Shown here piece by piece: positions 35,538-44,400 of a stretch of DNA of 64,000 bases (positions within the stretch are counted from its first letter, which is position 1; each line of letters opens with the position of its first letter). The stretch is from NCBI GenBank assembly GCA_030066195.1, contig JASJCB010000004.1, positions 1 to 64,000 of the forward strand, read 5' to 3'. The notes beneath the pieces are model-generated. The model was not told the DNA's origin. It worked only from the letters and a program-made list of their open reading frames with translations, and did not search any database. Position numbers and translations under genes: made by a program. This DNA comes from Acidobacteriota bacterium. Its GTDB lineage: Bacteria > Acidobacteriota > Holophagae > Acanthopleuribacterales > Acanthopleuribacteraceae.

Positions 35538-38132
35538 CTAACGGCGGTCTTTTTTGATGATTTGGAGTAGGTACTTTTTGGCGGCGTTGAGGTTGATCAG
35601 GTAGGGGCTGCTCAAGTCGAAGACATCTTCCAGGAAGTTGACCGGTTTTTCTTTATCTACCTTTTCTAGGATCGTGGTCACCGTTCGGCGCAGGAAGGCG
35701 CGTTCTTCCTCTTCATTGGTCGGGGCCTTGATTTGCACTCTGCCCAGCAGATCCGAGACATTGTAGAAATTGCCGTTGAGCGCGGGTAGTTCGGCGATGC
35801 CGCGTTCCTCGGCTTTTTTCAGGACGCTGTAGGCCAGGGCGTGTTCCGGCACGGGGTCGTCGGGCAGTTGCACCTTTTCATGTACCTTCAAGTTGGTGAA
35901 TGTGGCGTGGATACTCCTCAGGAAGAAGCGCACCACCAGCAGGTAATCGCGGCGTTTGGGGCCGCTGACCTCGATGCTGATGCGGTTGGCGGGCTGATTG
36001 GCCAGGACCGCCGCGCGGCTGTCGGTATCCTTGTCGTAGAGGATGACGCCGGTGCGCCAGGCGAAGCTGATGTCCTTGTGCAGACGCACCATGAAACGCG
36101 GCATAACGGAGGGCGGTAGGAAGGTATAGTCGAAGAGGAAGGTCAGGGTATCGCCCCTCAGCTCGAAATCGGCCGGGGAGTTTTTGGCCAGCAGGTCCGG
36201 CACCAGCACCGCGTCTTCGCCTTCCAGCGGGTAGCAGAGTTCGAACTTGCGCATCAACTCCACCAGGAAGGGGTGGGTTTCGGAGGGATAGCTTTGCGGC
36301 ATCTCCTCGGTGGGCGCCAACACCTCGTCCAGTTTGTCCAGGTCCAAGCGGCCGTGATGATCGGCCAGTTGCTTGGCGTTGATGATTTTATAAACGCCGT
36401 TGGTGGCCCAGTGGGGATTGAGTACCTGGGTCTCGCGCAGGTGCAGATCCGGGAAGGACAGCATCACGCCCAGGTCGTGTAGGAAAGCAAGTAGGGTTCG
36501 CTGTTGATCGGTTGTGTCTACAGTATGCTGTTTGCAAACAGCGCGGTAGCGTGCACGAGTTATGTAGGGCTTTTCCATGGATTCCAGCGCTTCTTTGATT
36601 TGGAACCAACGTTCGGGCCAGATTGCTGAGGCCAATTCGATCTTAGGCAACTCTTCACACAAGCGGTTTTTGAATCCGGCAATCCCGCGACCCTTTTTGC
36701 AACTAAGTCGATAGAAGCCGATGATATTGGGAAACTCCCGCTGGAGTTGGTTTTCATCCACTTCAAAGCCAGGGTTCTCATCGATTTTATTGATGACTAC
36801 CAACACGGGCGAATCTCCACCGAAACCGCGAATGTGGTGCAGCCAGTACCAGGTGCGATCCTCATCGCGGGCGCTTTGGACCACTATATACAGGCAGCGC
36901 TTGCTCAAAAAGAATTGGTGGGTGGCGTGCATAATCTCCTGACCGCCGAAGTCCCAAAACTTGACCACCATGGGGTCGTCCTTAGGACCGTCGGTAGACC
37001 ATTCCTCGATGCGAATCCCGTGGGTTTGACCCTGATTAGGTTCGAAGGTATCGTGGAGTACACGTTGCACCAATGAAGTCTTACCCGCGTAGCCGTCGCC
37101 TACTAACAAGACCTTGACCTGATTCAACAGGCGCTCACCGGTATCGCCCCGGGCGGCAAACCAGGCCAGGACGGCTTCTTTGCCCTGCCTGACGATTTCA
37201 AGCGGCGGGGCTTTTAGGGGATTATCTCCGAGGACTAATTCACTGCTGATATTGGAAGGTTTCTCCCTGATTCTGCCGAAGCGTTCCAACAGCCCTGCTA
37301 TCGGGGATACGTCCTCTATCTGGTTGCTATCCAAACGTAGATTGGTCAAACCCATCAACGATCTCAGCCCTGATACGTCCTCTATCTTGTTGTTATGTAG
37401 ATACAGATGGGCCAAACTCGTCAAAGATCCCAGCCCTGATACGTCCTTTATCATGTTGTTACATAGATTAAGGTGGGTCAAACCCGTCAAAGATCCCAGC
37501 CCTGATACGTCCTCTATCTCGTTTCTATATAGATAAAGCCGGGTCAAACTCGCCAGTGGTCCCAGCGTTGATACATCCTCTATCTTATTGTTATATAGAT
37601 TAAGGTGGGTCAAACCCGTCAACGATCCCAGTGCTGATACGTCCTCTATCTTGTTGCCATGTAAATAAAGGTGGGTCAAACCCGTCAAAAATCCCAGCGG
37701 AAGCAGGTCTTCTATCTGGTTGCTACCCAAATTGAGGTAGGTCAAACCCGTCAAAGATCCCAGCCCTGATACGTTCTTTATCTGGTTGTTATCCAAAGTT
37801 AGAATGGTCAAACCCGTCAAAGATCCCAGCCCTGATACGTCCTCTATCCTGTTAAAAGTCAGCCTTAAATGGGTAAGTTTTGTTAGCGAAGCCAGGGGTT
37901 TGAAGTCTCTAATCCCGACTTGACCTAAACCCAAACGCAAAAGCCCGGTCAAGCTTAGAAGCGGCTCCAGGTTCTTCATGGTTTTCTGAAAAAGACAAAG
38001 CCGAACCACCCGCCCGGCATCGTTCAGTTGGTAGCCAGTTCCGCGATCGAAAACATGCAACTCATCGACTTGCGCAATGGGCTCCCCAATCTGCGCTTCC
38101 AATTCCCGGATGACCGCTAAATCATCGCTCAT
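35538..38132 (-). CDS. Roco protein: LRR, Roc GTPase and COR domains
   Basis: An 864-residue bacterial homologue of the LRRK2-type Roco family. About ten 22-residue leucine-rich repeats (consensus LGSLTGLTHLNLYNNKIEDVS) occupy residues about 55-290. The Roc GTPase follows: P-loop GDGYAGKTS (345-353), DFGGQE, and NKID for guanine specificity. Then a COR dimerisation region (about 530-760) and a C-terminal helical extension. I chose the ATG at 38132 because GGGAG lies 7 bases upstream and the extra 20 codons upstream have no such site. Soluble; substrates unknown. A signalling GTPase role is inferred from the family. Confidence 0.92.
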   Translation of the reverse strand: MSDDLAVIRELEAQIGEPIAQVDELHVFDRGTGYQLNDAGRVVRLCLFQKTMKNLEPLLSLTGLLRLGLGQVGIRDFKPLASLTKLTHLRLTFNRIEDVSGLGSLTGLTILTLDNNQIKNVSGLGSLTGLTYLNLGSNQIEDLLPLGFLTGLTHLYLHGNKIEDVSALGSLTGLTHLNLYNNKIEDVSTLGPLASLTRLYLYRNEIEDVSGLGSLTGLTHLNLCNNMIKDVSGLGSLTSLAHLYLHNNKIEDVSGLRSLMGLTNLRLDSNQIEDVSPIAGLLERFGRIREKPSNISSELVLGDNPLKAPPLEIVRQGKEAVLAWFAARGDTGERLLNQVKVLLVGDGYAGKTSLVQRVLHDTFEPNQGQTHGIRIEEWSTDGPKDDPMVVKFWDFGGQEIMHATHQFFLSKRCLYIVVQSARDEDRTWYWLHHIRGFGGDSPVLVVINKIDENPGFEVDENQLQREFPNIIGFYRLSCKKGRGIAGFKNRLCEELPKIELASAIWPERWFQIKEALESMEKPYITRARYRAVCKQHTVDTTDQQRTLLAFLHDLGVMLSFPDLHLRETQVLNPHWATNGVYKIINAKQLADHHGRLDLDKLDEVLAPTEEMPQSYPSETHPFLVELMRKFELCYPLEGEDAVLVPDLLAKNSPADFELRGDTLTFLFDYTFLPPSVMPRFMVRLHKDISFAWRTGVILYDKDTDSRAAVLANQPANRISIEVSGPKRRDYLLVVRFFLRSIHATFTNLKVHEKVQLPDDPVPEHALAYSVLKKAEERGIAELPALNGNFYNVSDLLGRVQIKAPTNEEEERAFLRRTVTTILEKVDKEKPVNFLEDVFDLSSPYLINLNAAKKYLLQIIKKDRR
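37310..37960 (-). repeat. 66-bp tandem DNA repeats encoding LRRs
   Basis: The LRR part of the Roco gene is built from about ten 66-bp units. Several are near-identical at DNA level (for example the recurring GTCAAACCCGTCAAAGATCC on the plus strand), which points to recent expansion by slippage or recombination. Copy number may vary among strains. Confidence 0.8.
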
Positions 38133-38253
38133 CAAAAACTCCCACCGGCTGTTTGCCGCAATTTTAGCACGGTCGACCCTTCGCATGACCATCTCCGCGA
38201 GCGATTATTCTTAACCCGCAAAGCAACCTGTGATATCTTAATCAGCTTGCCCG

Positions 38254-38362
38254 GGTTTCGGCGAAAGCCTGACAGGGAGCCGCTTTACGGCCCACCGCGC
38301 CGGTGCAGGTTCCTCAGTTTTTACCGGCACCGATATTGCACTTAAACCCAGGCCGAAAAACC
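38254..38362 (+). promoter_or_regulatory. Potentially structured leader upstream of TonB receptor gene
   Basis: GGTTTCGGC (38254-38262) can pair either locally with GAAAGCC just after it or over distance with GCCGAAAAACC (38352-38362). The enclosed stretch has its own CGGTGC/GCACCG stem (38301-38306/38327-38332). The gene starts 39 bp later. Mutually exclusive pairings are compatible with a regulatory leader. It does not fit the cobalamin riboswitch consensus I know. Confidence 0.25.
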
Positions 38363-38400
38363 GCCCCCTGCCCTCAGGGGCTCCGGAGGATATCGTCAAT

Positions 38401-40644
38401 ATGCTGAAACTATTGCTTTTGTTGTCGAATCTCGCCCTGTTTGCGGGTTTTGTAGAACAGACCGAGATTCGCATCACCAGCAGTGATGTGACCTCTTTTC
38501 AGGAATGGGTGCTCAAATTAGATAACGACCAGACCTTTCCTTTCGACAAGTCGGGCATGCTTTCCATCAGTATTCCCGAGGACTCCATTACCTTCGAAGT
38601 GGTCGACACCAAGGGCTCCACGCGTTTTATCGGCACCTGGCAAACCTATCCGCAGGGCAAGCCCATCAATATCACCATCGCCGGCGCCGGTATTTCCCTC
38701 CACCAGGTGGTTTCGGCCAGCCGCATTCAGCAAAGTTCCTGGGAGGTGGCCGCCGAGGTCGCCGTGCTCAGTCCCGCCGAGCAGCCCGAACGGGCCCTGG
38801 CCCAAACCTCCGACCTGTTGAAGGAAGAGGCCGAGGTGCTGTTGCAGAAGACCAACCTGGGCGGCGGCTCCCCCATTATGCGCGGCATGTCCGGCAACCG
38901 CGTGCTCCTGATGGTCGACGGGTTCCGCCTCAATAACGCCACCTTTCGCCTGGGTTTGAACCAGTACCTGAACACGGTTCCCGGCGGTCAGTTGGAGCAG
39001 ATAGAAGTGATGAGCGGACCCAGCGGCGTGCAGTACGGCAGCGACGGATTGGGCGGCACCATTCACCTGCGCAGCGGCGATCCCGCCTCCGTCAGCAATC
39101 CCAACAATATCGGTTACCACGGTTTCTGGAGCACCGCCGACGGCACCAACACCCACCAGGTCAGCGCGCACGGCACGGCGGGCAACCTGTTCGTCTCGGG
39201 CCACTTTCGCGCCAACCAGTACGAGGACCTGGAAGCGGGCGGTGCTTTCGGCGAGCAACCCGCCACCGGCTACGATTCCTGGGACGGCTCCGTGAACCTC
39301 ACCTACAAGTTGGACGAAGCGCGCCGGCTGCGCTTGATCAATACCGTTTCCGACGCCCGCAATGTGCCGCGCACCGATCGCATCCTCTCCGGCCGCGACC
39401 TGCTGTGGGAATACCACCCGCAGAAACTACGCTTCCACGGCCTACGCTACGAGTCGCGTTTCAAGGACAATGCCCTGATCGATTTCATGGACCTGGGCGC
39501 GGGTCTGATGATCGCCGACGAGGGTACGCGCCGCATCTCCTCCGGGTCGCCCGATCGCCTGACCGAGTCCTTCACCGCGGTGGATACCTTCCAGTTCAAC
39601 GGCACCTTCACCAAGATCGGCGAAAAGGTTCAATGGGTGTGGGGCTTCGACAGCCAGATCGACACCCTGGACGGCTACGGCAACCGCATCGACCTGAACA
39701 GCGGCGCCGTGACCCCGGAGCCCGGCAAGTTCCCCAACGACAGCGACTACACCAGCTACGGCGTCTTCCTTTCACCGGTCGTGCACCTTACCGAAACCCA
39801 GGACCTGCGCCTGGGCCTGCGCCAGACCTGGGTCAACCTGACCGGCACGCTGGATCAGCCCATCGGTGCGGTAGACGAGAACTACGAACAATTGACGCCG
39901 TCGGTCTCCTGGTCGTACACGGGTAATCGCCATTTCGTCAGCCTGGGCATCAGCCAGGGCTTTCGCGCCCCCAACCTGGAAGACGCCCTTTCGCTGGGAC
40001 CCAGCAACTCCGGTTTCGACGCGCCCAACCCGGGCCTGCAACCCGAATCCATGTGGAGCTACGAGCTGAACTACCGCCTGCGCGGCAATCATTCCATGTT
40101 CCAAATCAGCACCTATACCGGACGCTATACCGATCTCATTGAACGCGTGCCCGGCACCTGGCTCGGTCAGGACACCTTCGAGGGCGAGCCGGTGTTTATT
40201 CTGGACAACGTGGGCGAGGCGCAAATCGACGGGGTTTCGGTTCAGTACAACCGCAATATCGGCAAACACAGCCTGCGAACGGACGCTACTTGGACCTACG
40301 GACAACAAACCGACCAGGGCGTGCCCATGCGCCGCATCCCGCCCCTGCGCGGAAACCTGGGCTGGACTTACGACTCGGGTAAATGGCGCCTGACCGGCCT
40401 CTTCACCTGGGCCGACCGCCAGGACCGTTTGTCGCCGGGCGATATTAACGATAACCGCATACCCGAGGGCGGCACCCCGGGCTACGGCGCGGTACACCTG
40501 CGCGGCCATTACCGCTTTACGGACCGCGTATCGCTCAACCTGTCGGCGGAAAACCTGACCGACAAGCTCTACAAGATCCACGGCTCCGGCATCTACGAAC
40601 CGGGCCGCCGCCTGATCCTGGAACTGGACGCCAAGCTGTTTTGA
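38401..40644 (+). CDS. TonB-dependent outer-membrane receptor
   Basis: A 747-residue outer-membrane transporter. Signal peptide at the N-terminus (MLKLLLLLSNLALFAGF), a short carboxypeptidase-like beta domain (to about 95), plug domain (about 120-235, with GGGSPIMRGMSGNRVLLMVDGFRLNN and YGSDGLGGTIHL), then a 22-strand beta-barrel ending in aromatic F (LILELDAKLF). Substrate not deducible; no transport operon genes adjoin it. CGGAGGA precedes the ATG by 9 bases. Confidence 0.92.
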   Translation: MLKLLLLLSNLALFAGFVEQTEIRITSSDVTSFQEWVLKLDNDQTFPFDKSGMLSISIPEDSITFEVVDTKGSTRFIGTWQTYPQGKPINITIAGAGISLHQVVSASRIQQSSWEVAAEVAVLSPAEQPERALAQTSDLLKEEAEVLLQKTNLGGGSPIMRGMSGNRVLLMVDGFRLNNATFRLGLNQYLNTVPGGQLEQIEVMSGPSGVQYGSDGLGGTIHLRSGDPASVSNPNNIGYHGFWSTADGTNTHQVSAHGTAGNLFVSGHFRANQYEDLEAGGAFGEQPATGYDSWDGSVNLTYKLDEARRLRLINTVSDARNVPRTDRILSGRDLLWEYHPQKLRFHGLRYESRFKDNALIDFMDLGAGLMIADEGTRRISSGSPDRLTESFTAVDTFQFNGTFTKIGEKVQWVWGFDSQIDTLDGYGNRIDLNSGAVTPEPGKFPNDSDYTSYGVFLSPVVHLTETQDLRLGLRQTWVNLTGTLDQPIGAVDENYEQLTPSVSWSYTGNRHFVSLGISQGFRAPNLEDALSLGPSNSGFDAPNPGLQPESMWSYELNYRLRGNHSMFQISTYTGRYTDLIERVPGTWLGQDTFEGEPVFILDNVGEAQIDGVSVQYNRNIGKHSLRTDATWTYGQQTDQGVPMRRIPPLRGNLGWTYDSGKWRLTGLFTWADRQDRLSPGDINDNRIPEGGTPGYGAVHLRGHYRFTDRVSLNLSAENLTDKLYKIHGSGIYEPGRRLILELDAKLF

Positions 40645-40800
40645 TAGAAAAGCATCTTCCTTTTCGATATTTGTCTTGGTTGAGGCGATTTCAAGGTTAA
40701 TCGGTAATCGGCATGCCGAGCAAAAACCCTACCTTTCTTTTTCCAATTTCAGCCTTATCAAGGGGCGTTTCGGCGTCTTTACTGGAATGGAAGTGTCGCC

Positions 40801-41496
40801 CTACCCGGCGCCGGCGTACAAACCCAAGGCAGACAGGCTGACTACCTCCTGTCGGCCGACCACAAAATGGTCCAACAAAGTAACGCCCACTGTCCTCAGG
40901 GCAGCGGCAATCTCGTGGGTGGCCGACACATCATCCCGGCTGGGCGTCGCCTCTCCGCTTGGATGATTGTGGGCAATGATGACACGCGCCGCATTACAGG
41001 CCAGTGCTTCCTTGGCCAACTCGCGAGGGTAATGCGCCACATGGTTTACCGTGCCACGGAATAATCGGCCCTTGCGCAGCAAGCGGTTGCGGCTGTCTAA
41101 AAACAAGGCCATGATATATTCCGCCTCTTCCCAAGCCAACTCCCGGCGTAAATAGGCCTGCACCAGATCTGTCGTGGTCAACAGGTCGCGGTCTTTCAAC
41201 TCTTCCTCGTCCAAGGTCAGGGTCAGTTCGTGCAACAGGTGCAGGAATAGACCCGTGCGCGGGCCGATCCCCTTGAGTTGGGTCAAGCGGTCCCGCGGCG
41301 CCCGAATGACGCCGGTCAGGTTGCCGAATTCAGCCAACAGGGCCCGGGCCAGGGATTTGGTATCCCGCCTGGGCAATACAAAGGTAAGTAAGAATTCCAG
41401 CTTCTCGTAATCGTGAACAAATCCCCGGCGGAAACCCGACTCTTGGAACCGGGTCCATAATCGCTGCCGATGGCCTTGATTTGCATCAGTCCCCAT
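40801..41496 (-). CDS. radC: RadC-family JAMM protein
   Basis: A 231-residue protein with an N-terminal helix-hairpin-helix-like region (LTQLKGIGPRTGLFLHLL) and a C-terminal MPN/JAB domain with the full metal-binding motif H-N-H-PSGEATPSRDD near residues 176-189. Despite the name its role in repair is not established. Convergent with the TonB receptor gene. Confidence 0.94.
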   Translation of the reverse strand: MGTDANQGHRQRLWTRFQESGFRRGFVHDYEKLEFLLTFVLPRRDTKSLARALLAEFGNLTGVIRAPRDRLTQLKGIGPRTGLFLHLLHELTLTLDEEELKDRDLLTTTDLVQAYLRRELAWEEAEYIMALFLDSRNRLLRKGRLFRGTVNHVAHYPRELAKEALACNAARVIIAHNHPSGEATPSRDDVSATHEIAAALRTVGVTLLDHFVVGRQEVVSLSALGLYAGAG

Positions 41497-41622
41497 GAAT
41501 ACCTCCCCAAGCGGACCTTTTGTTCTAACATTACCCCCGCCTGATTCTCAAGACCGAGCCCTCCGGTTTCCGATAAAAGTGGTATCCCTGCTGTAATCAT
41601 CAAGGCCCTGCGTGATCGGGGC

Positions 41623-42018
41623 ATGTACCTTGCCGATATCGAAAAGCTCGTAAGTCTGATTACCGGTGAGAACAGATACGAAATCGTCTATCGGGAAACC
41701 CACCATCGGTACGACCGGGTTCACTTCCCCCAAATCATCGACCGGCTTAAACGGGCCGTGGGAGACCGGCAAAAAATGGAACTGCTGCGCGAGTCCAGAA
41801 AGGCGAAGAAGAAGATGGAGCACGACACCTTCTGGGAATGGTTTGAGGCTGTCAAATCGACATTGAGCAATCGTGATCAACGAATCCTGGCGAGTTATCT
41901 GACGGAGGAATTGGTGCAAACGGTGGGAACGAGCAGAACCATCGACATTGAAGCGTCGATTCAGCAGGACCTTATGATGTTCAACAAGCTCCATGCGGCC
42001 GGCTTCGACTTCATGTAA
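41623..42018 (+). CDS. Hypothetical helical protein (131 aa)
   Basis: Soluble, charged, mostly helical 131-residue protein; no signal, cysteine or membrane segment. No family recognised. There is no clear ribosome binding site at the ATG. The frame is open 26 codons upstream to 41545 (reading ...SGIPAVIIKALRDRGMYLADIEK), so a non-ATG start is possible. Divergent to radC and convergent with the propeller gene. Confidence 0.6.
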   Translation: MYLADIEKLVSLITGENRYEIVYRETHHRYDRVHFPQIIDRLKRAVGDRQKMELLRESRKAKKKMEHDTFWEWFEAVKSTLSNRDQRILASYLTEELVQTVGTSRTIDIEASIQQDLMMFNKLHAAGFDFM

Positions 42019-42049
42019 GACACCGAAAAGAAGGTGCAAGCCTAAAAAA

Positions 42050-43045
42050 TTACTCTTTGATTGGATATTTCGCCACAAACGCCTTGATGTTGGTCAACGG
42101 AACACGGGCGATGCGCACTTCTCCGCTTTCGACTTCCCGCCAGGAAAGAAAGGCCTGGTTATTTTGAGTGGCCAGTAGGCGGTCCAAGGTTTCTCGTTTG
42201 TAGCTTTGCTTGGACAATGTTCCCTTGGCATCGAAAACAACAGCCTTGTCTATAGAGCGGTTCGGGTAGAAATATAGATTACCATACGGGTCGAGTCTCA
42301 TATCCGCGTACCAACTGTTCATTTCTAGAGAAACGCGACCCCCTTTTTTCTTTCCTTCCATCATCCATTTCAGCTGGGTCTCAGCGTCAATCTTGATATT
42401 CAGTGGCAGAACGGCGATTAGTTTCCGGGCTGTAAGGTCCCAGGCTTCGATACTATTGGTGTTCGGTTTCCGTAGGTAGAGGCGGTTTCGAACAGCATCC
42501 AAGGCCATACAAAAGATATCCGGGCGATAAGCCAGGGTCCGCTTACCACCCCGTTTGATCGCTTTCGTCTCCCACTCTGAAAGGACTATAGGATTGGTTA
42601 GATCATTATTATATAGAACGACGGTATCTTTGAGTTGGCTGTGTAGTGGGTTGGGATATTCGATCCAGCCATTCTTGATTTTCTTTAGTCGTAATGTTCG
42701 GTTTAATCGTTTGATCTGTCTTTTCAATCGGCCGGAAGTATCGAAAATTTTGATAAGATGCGGGGAAACCGCGTATAGATTACCCTCTTCGTAGTAAACG
42801 GCATCGGTTTGCTGAAGTTCCTCCGGCCCTTCCCCTTTCTTGGTAAGAGTTTTAAGGAAACGGCCCTCTACACTGTAATGAAGTAGCCTTTGCTCCTTAA
42901 CGTCCAAAACAAACCAGCCTTCATCGCCACCATAGGAAACCTGATTCGGTGTAAGCGTCCGGTAGATATCGGTTCCACGGATTTGCCAGGAGGGCTCGGC
43001 CTCCCCATTTATGAGGAGTAGAAATAATAAATTAAAAAGGACCAC
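42050..43045 (-). CDS. 6-bladed beta-propeller protein of the second peptide cassette
   Basis: About 331 residues with a clear export signal (MVLFNLLFLLLINGEAEPS) and propeller blades (GWFVLDVKEQRLLHYSVEGRFLKTLTKKGEGPEEL). The signature is diverged (KKGEGPEEL versus GxGPGEF). AAGGAG at 43059-43054 favours a GTG start at 43045 (TTG 43048 is possible); the first GTG at 43054 overlaps that site. It follows the thioredoxin gene by 12 bp in an AT-rich segment that contrasts with the surrounding GC-rich genes, suggesting acquisition by transfer. Confidence 0.8.
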   Translation of the reverse strand: MVLFNLLFLLLINGEAEPSWQIRGTDIYRTLTPNQVSYGGDEGWFVLDVKEQRLLHYSVEGRFLKTLTKKGEGPEELQQTDAVYYEEGNLYAVSPHLIKIFDTSGRLKRQIKRLNRTLRLKKIKNGWIEYPNPLHSQLKDTVVLYNNDLTNPIVLSEWETKAIKRGGKRTLAYRPDIFCMALDAVRNRLYLRKPNTNSIEAWDLTARKLIAVLPLNIKIDAETQLKWMMEGKKKGGRVSLEMNSWYADMRLDPYGNLYFYPNRSIDKAVVFDAKGTLSKQSYKRETLDRLLATQNNQAFLSWREVESGEVRIARVPLTNIKAFVAKYPIKE

Positions 43046-43057
43046 CAAAGTCACTCC

Positions 43058-43534
43058 TTATTGGGTACCTTTCTTGATCTTCTTGTTATAAGCATGCAAC
43101 AGGATGTTGCATGCCCTATCCTTTAGAGGACCGTGATAAGAGAGTTGTAACTTACTGTTTTTGTATGCTAAAAGTGCCGGAAGAGTTACAATATTATATT
43201 CATCCAATTGTGTGGGCTGAGTAATGAAGAAAATTTGATCTTGAAGGATTTTTGGATAATTAGTAAAGTACTGATCAATTTTATCTTTTTCTCCTAAGAT
43301 TAGAAAAATACAATGGTGTTTGCTCATAAAGCGACTCTCGATTATTTTGATTGCTTCAACACAGGCTGGACAATTCGTTGAAAGGAAAAAGCAGAATGTG
43401 TTATCGGCAACATTGTCTAATTTGAGCTTAGTTCCTGACATGGTCTCCAGATCTAATTCGATAACAGCACTACCTAAGCTTAAATTAATTGGCTTTGGGT
43501 CGATCATGCCAAAAATAATCAAAAGAAAGATCAC
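43058..43534 (-). CDS. Exported thioredoxin-like protein (CPAC)
   Basis: A 158-residue protein with a hydrophobic N-terminus (MIFLLIIFGMIDP) and a thioredoxin fold: active site C55-P-A-C58 in STNCPACVEAI and a cis-Pro loop VTLPALLAY. GAGG lies about 8 bases before the GTG at 43534; TTG at 43537 is an alternative. It is the counterpart of the CKPC protein at 7429-7902, with cis-Pro retained here. Base composition is distinctly AT-rich. Gene order is peptide, thioredoxin, propeller, versus peptide, propeller, thioredoxin at the first locus. Confidence 0.85.
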   Translation of the reverse strand: MIFLLIIFGMIDPKPINLSLGSAVIELDLETMSGTKLKLDNVADNTFCFFLSTNCPACVEAIKIIESRFMSKHHCIFLILGEKDKIDQYFTNYPKILQDQIFFITQPTQLDEYNIVTLPALLAYKNSKLQLSYHGPLKDRACNILLHAYNKKIKKGTQ

Positions 43535-43571
43535 CAAAAAACCTCACTTGTTAGTTACGCGAAATAAGTTG

Positions 43572-43596
43572 GAGAGGAGAGAGGAACTCTCCTCTC
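43572..43596 (-). repeat. Perfect 10-bp hairpin after the peptide gene
   Basis: Arms GAGAGGAGAG (43572-43581) and CTCTCCTCTC (43587-43596) with a 5-base loop, between the peptide gene (ends 43714) and the thioredoxin gene (starts 43534), read on the minus strand. Its position parallels the hairpins after the peptide genes of the first cassette. Confidence 0.6.
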
Positions 43597-43713
43597 GCCT
43601 GTTAGTCGCTTATTAATGGCTGGTGATAACTTATTTTCAAATTTAGTTAGCTGCCAAAGCGACTATGGAGTTGTTCAATGGTTTTTACATCAACAACGAT
43701 ACCAGCCTTTGTC

Positions 43714-43923
43714 TCAGAGAGGAAGATTGAACCAATCATCTCCATCGGTACAAGAAGCTTCACTACCGTCACCGACTTCAATACAGCAAATGTCGGTGAA
43801 AACGATAATGCCTTCGGAAGTTTCGATAGCAGGATGCCAATTATCATTGATGCAGCCGGCGACTGCAACTGAAGCAATGGTGAAACTCAAACAGGCTATC
43901 ATAGTCAAAGCAAATCTCTTCAT
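43714..43923 (-). CDS. Secreted Cys-rich mini-peptide of the second cassette
   Basis: A 69-residue precursor with strong AAGGAGG before the ATG. Signal sequence MKRFALTMIACLSFTIASVAVAGC ends in VAGC, which fits both a lipobox and an AVA cleavage site. The mature part (about 46 residues) is acidic and has four cysteines, including a CC pair (FTDICCIEVGDGSEASC), ending WFNLPL. It lacks the GRxP motif of the first cassette's peptides but has the same size, export signal, cysteine content and neighbours. No named family recognised. Confidence 0.7.
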   Translation of the reverse strand: MKRFALTMIACLSFTIASVAVAGCINDNWHPAIETSEGIIVFTDICCIEVGDGSEASCTDGDDWFNLPL

Positions 43924-44400
43924 AGAATCCTCCTTAGTTTCTTTATCAACAAGTTTTCTTTAAGGCTTGCAATACCGTGATCGTATCAATCTCCGTGCAC
44001 TGAGTCAAGAGTTAAATTTATCACTGAGTGCGATAAAGTGTAGAGAGCTATACCAGGGTGAATTGATAAAAAACATAGTCGAGCTGGTTTACCTCTCCAT
44101 TCGTTTCGCCTTGGTACTCGGCCGACCAGTTTTGTGGTGGACATCGACAACTCTTGGACTAAAGCCAATGACACCGTCAGATACAATAACTCACCCAAAA
44201 CGAAAAACGTTGTCGCCGCGCGCGGGGAGTTCGTTTTCCGGGTCAATAAGTTGTGCCCGAGCTCGGGGAGTCCGTTTTTCGGATCCGCAATGAATGTACT
44301 GGGCGCGGCGAGGGGTATTTTTATCCCACGGCAGGCCCGCCCCGGCCGGTTGGTTGCTTCTATTTCGGCGCTCACGGTGAACCGAGGCGAATCTTCGGAC
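43924..44400. other. Intergenic region upstream of the second cassette
   Basis: About 477 bp. No gene with a ribosome binding site is visible on either strand. The part next to the peptide gene is AT-rich and must carry its promoter. Near 44223 and 44264 are two related stretches (CGGGGAGTTCGTTTTCCGG and CGGGGAGTCCGTTTTTCGG) about 41 bp apart, next to the GC-rich 3' end of the transglutaminase gene. Confidence 0.4.

Noticed and set aside
38221..38400. Cobalamin riboswitch upstream of the TonB receptor
   Set aside because: The conserved B12-box and core sequences are not found.
38518..39417. Minus-strand frame opposite the TonB receptor
   Set aside because: Codon-structure shadow of the receptor gene in GC-rich DNA.
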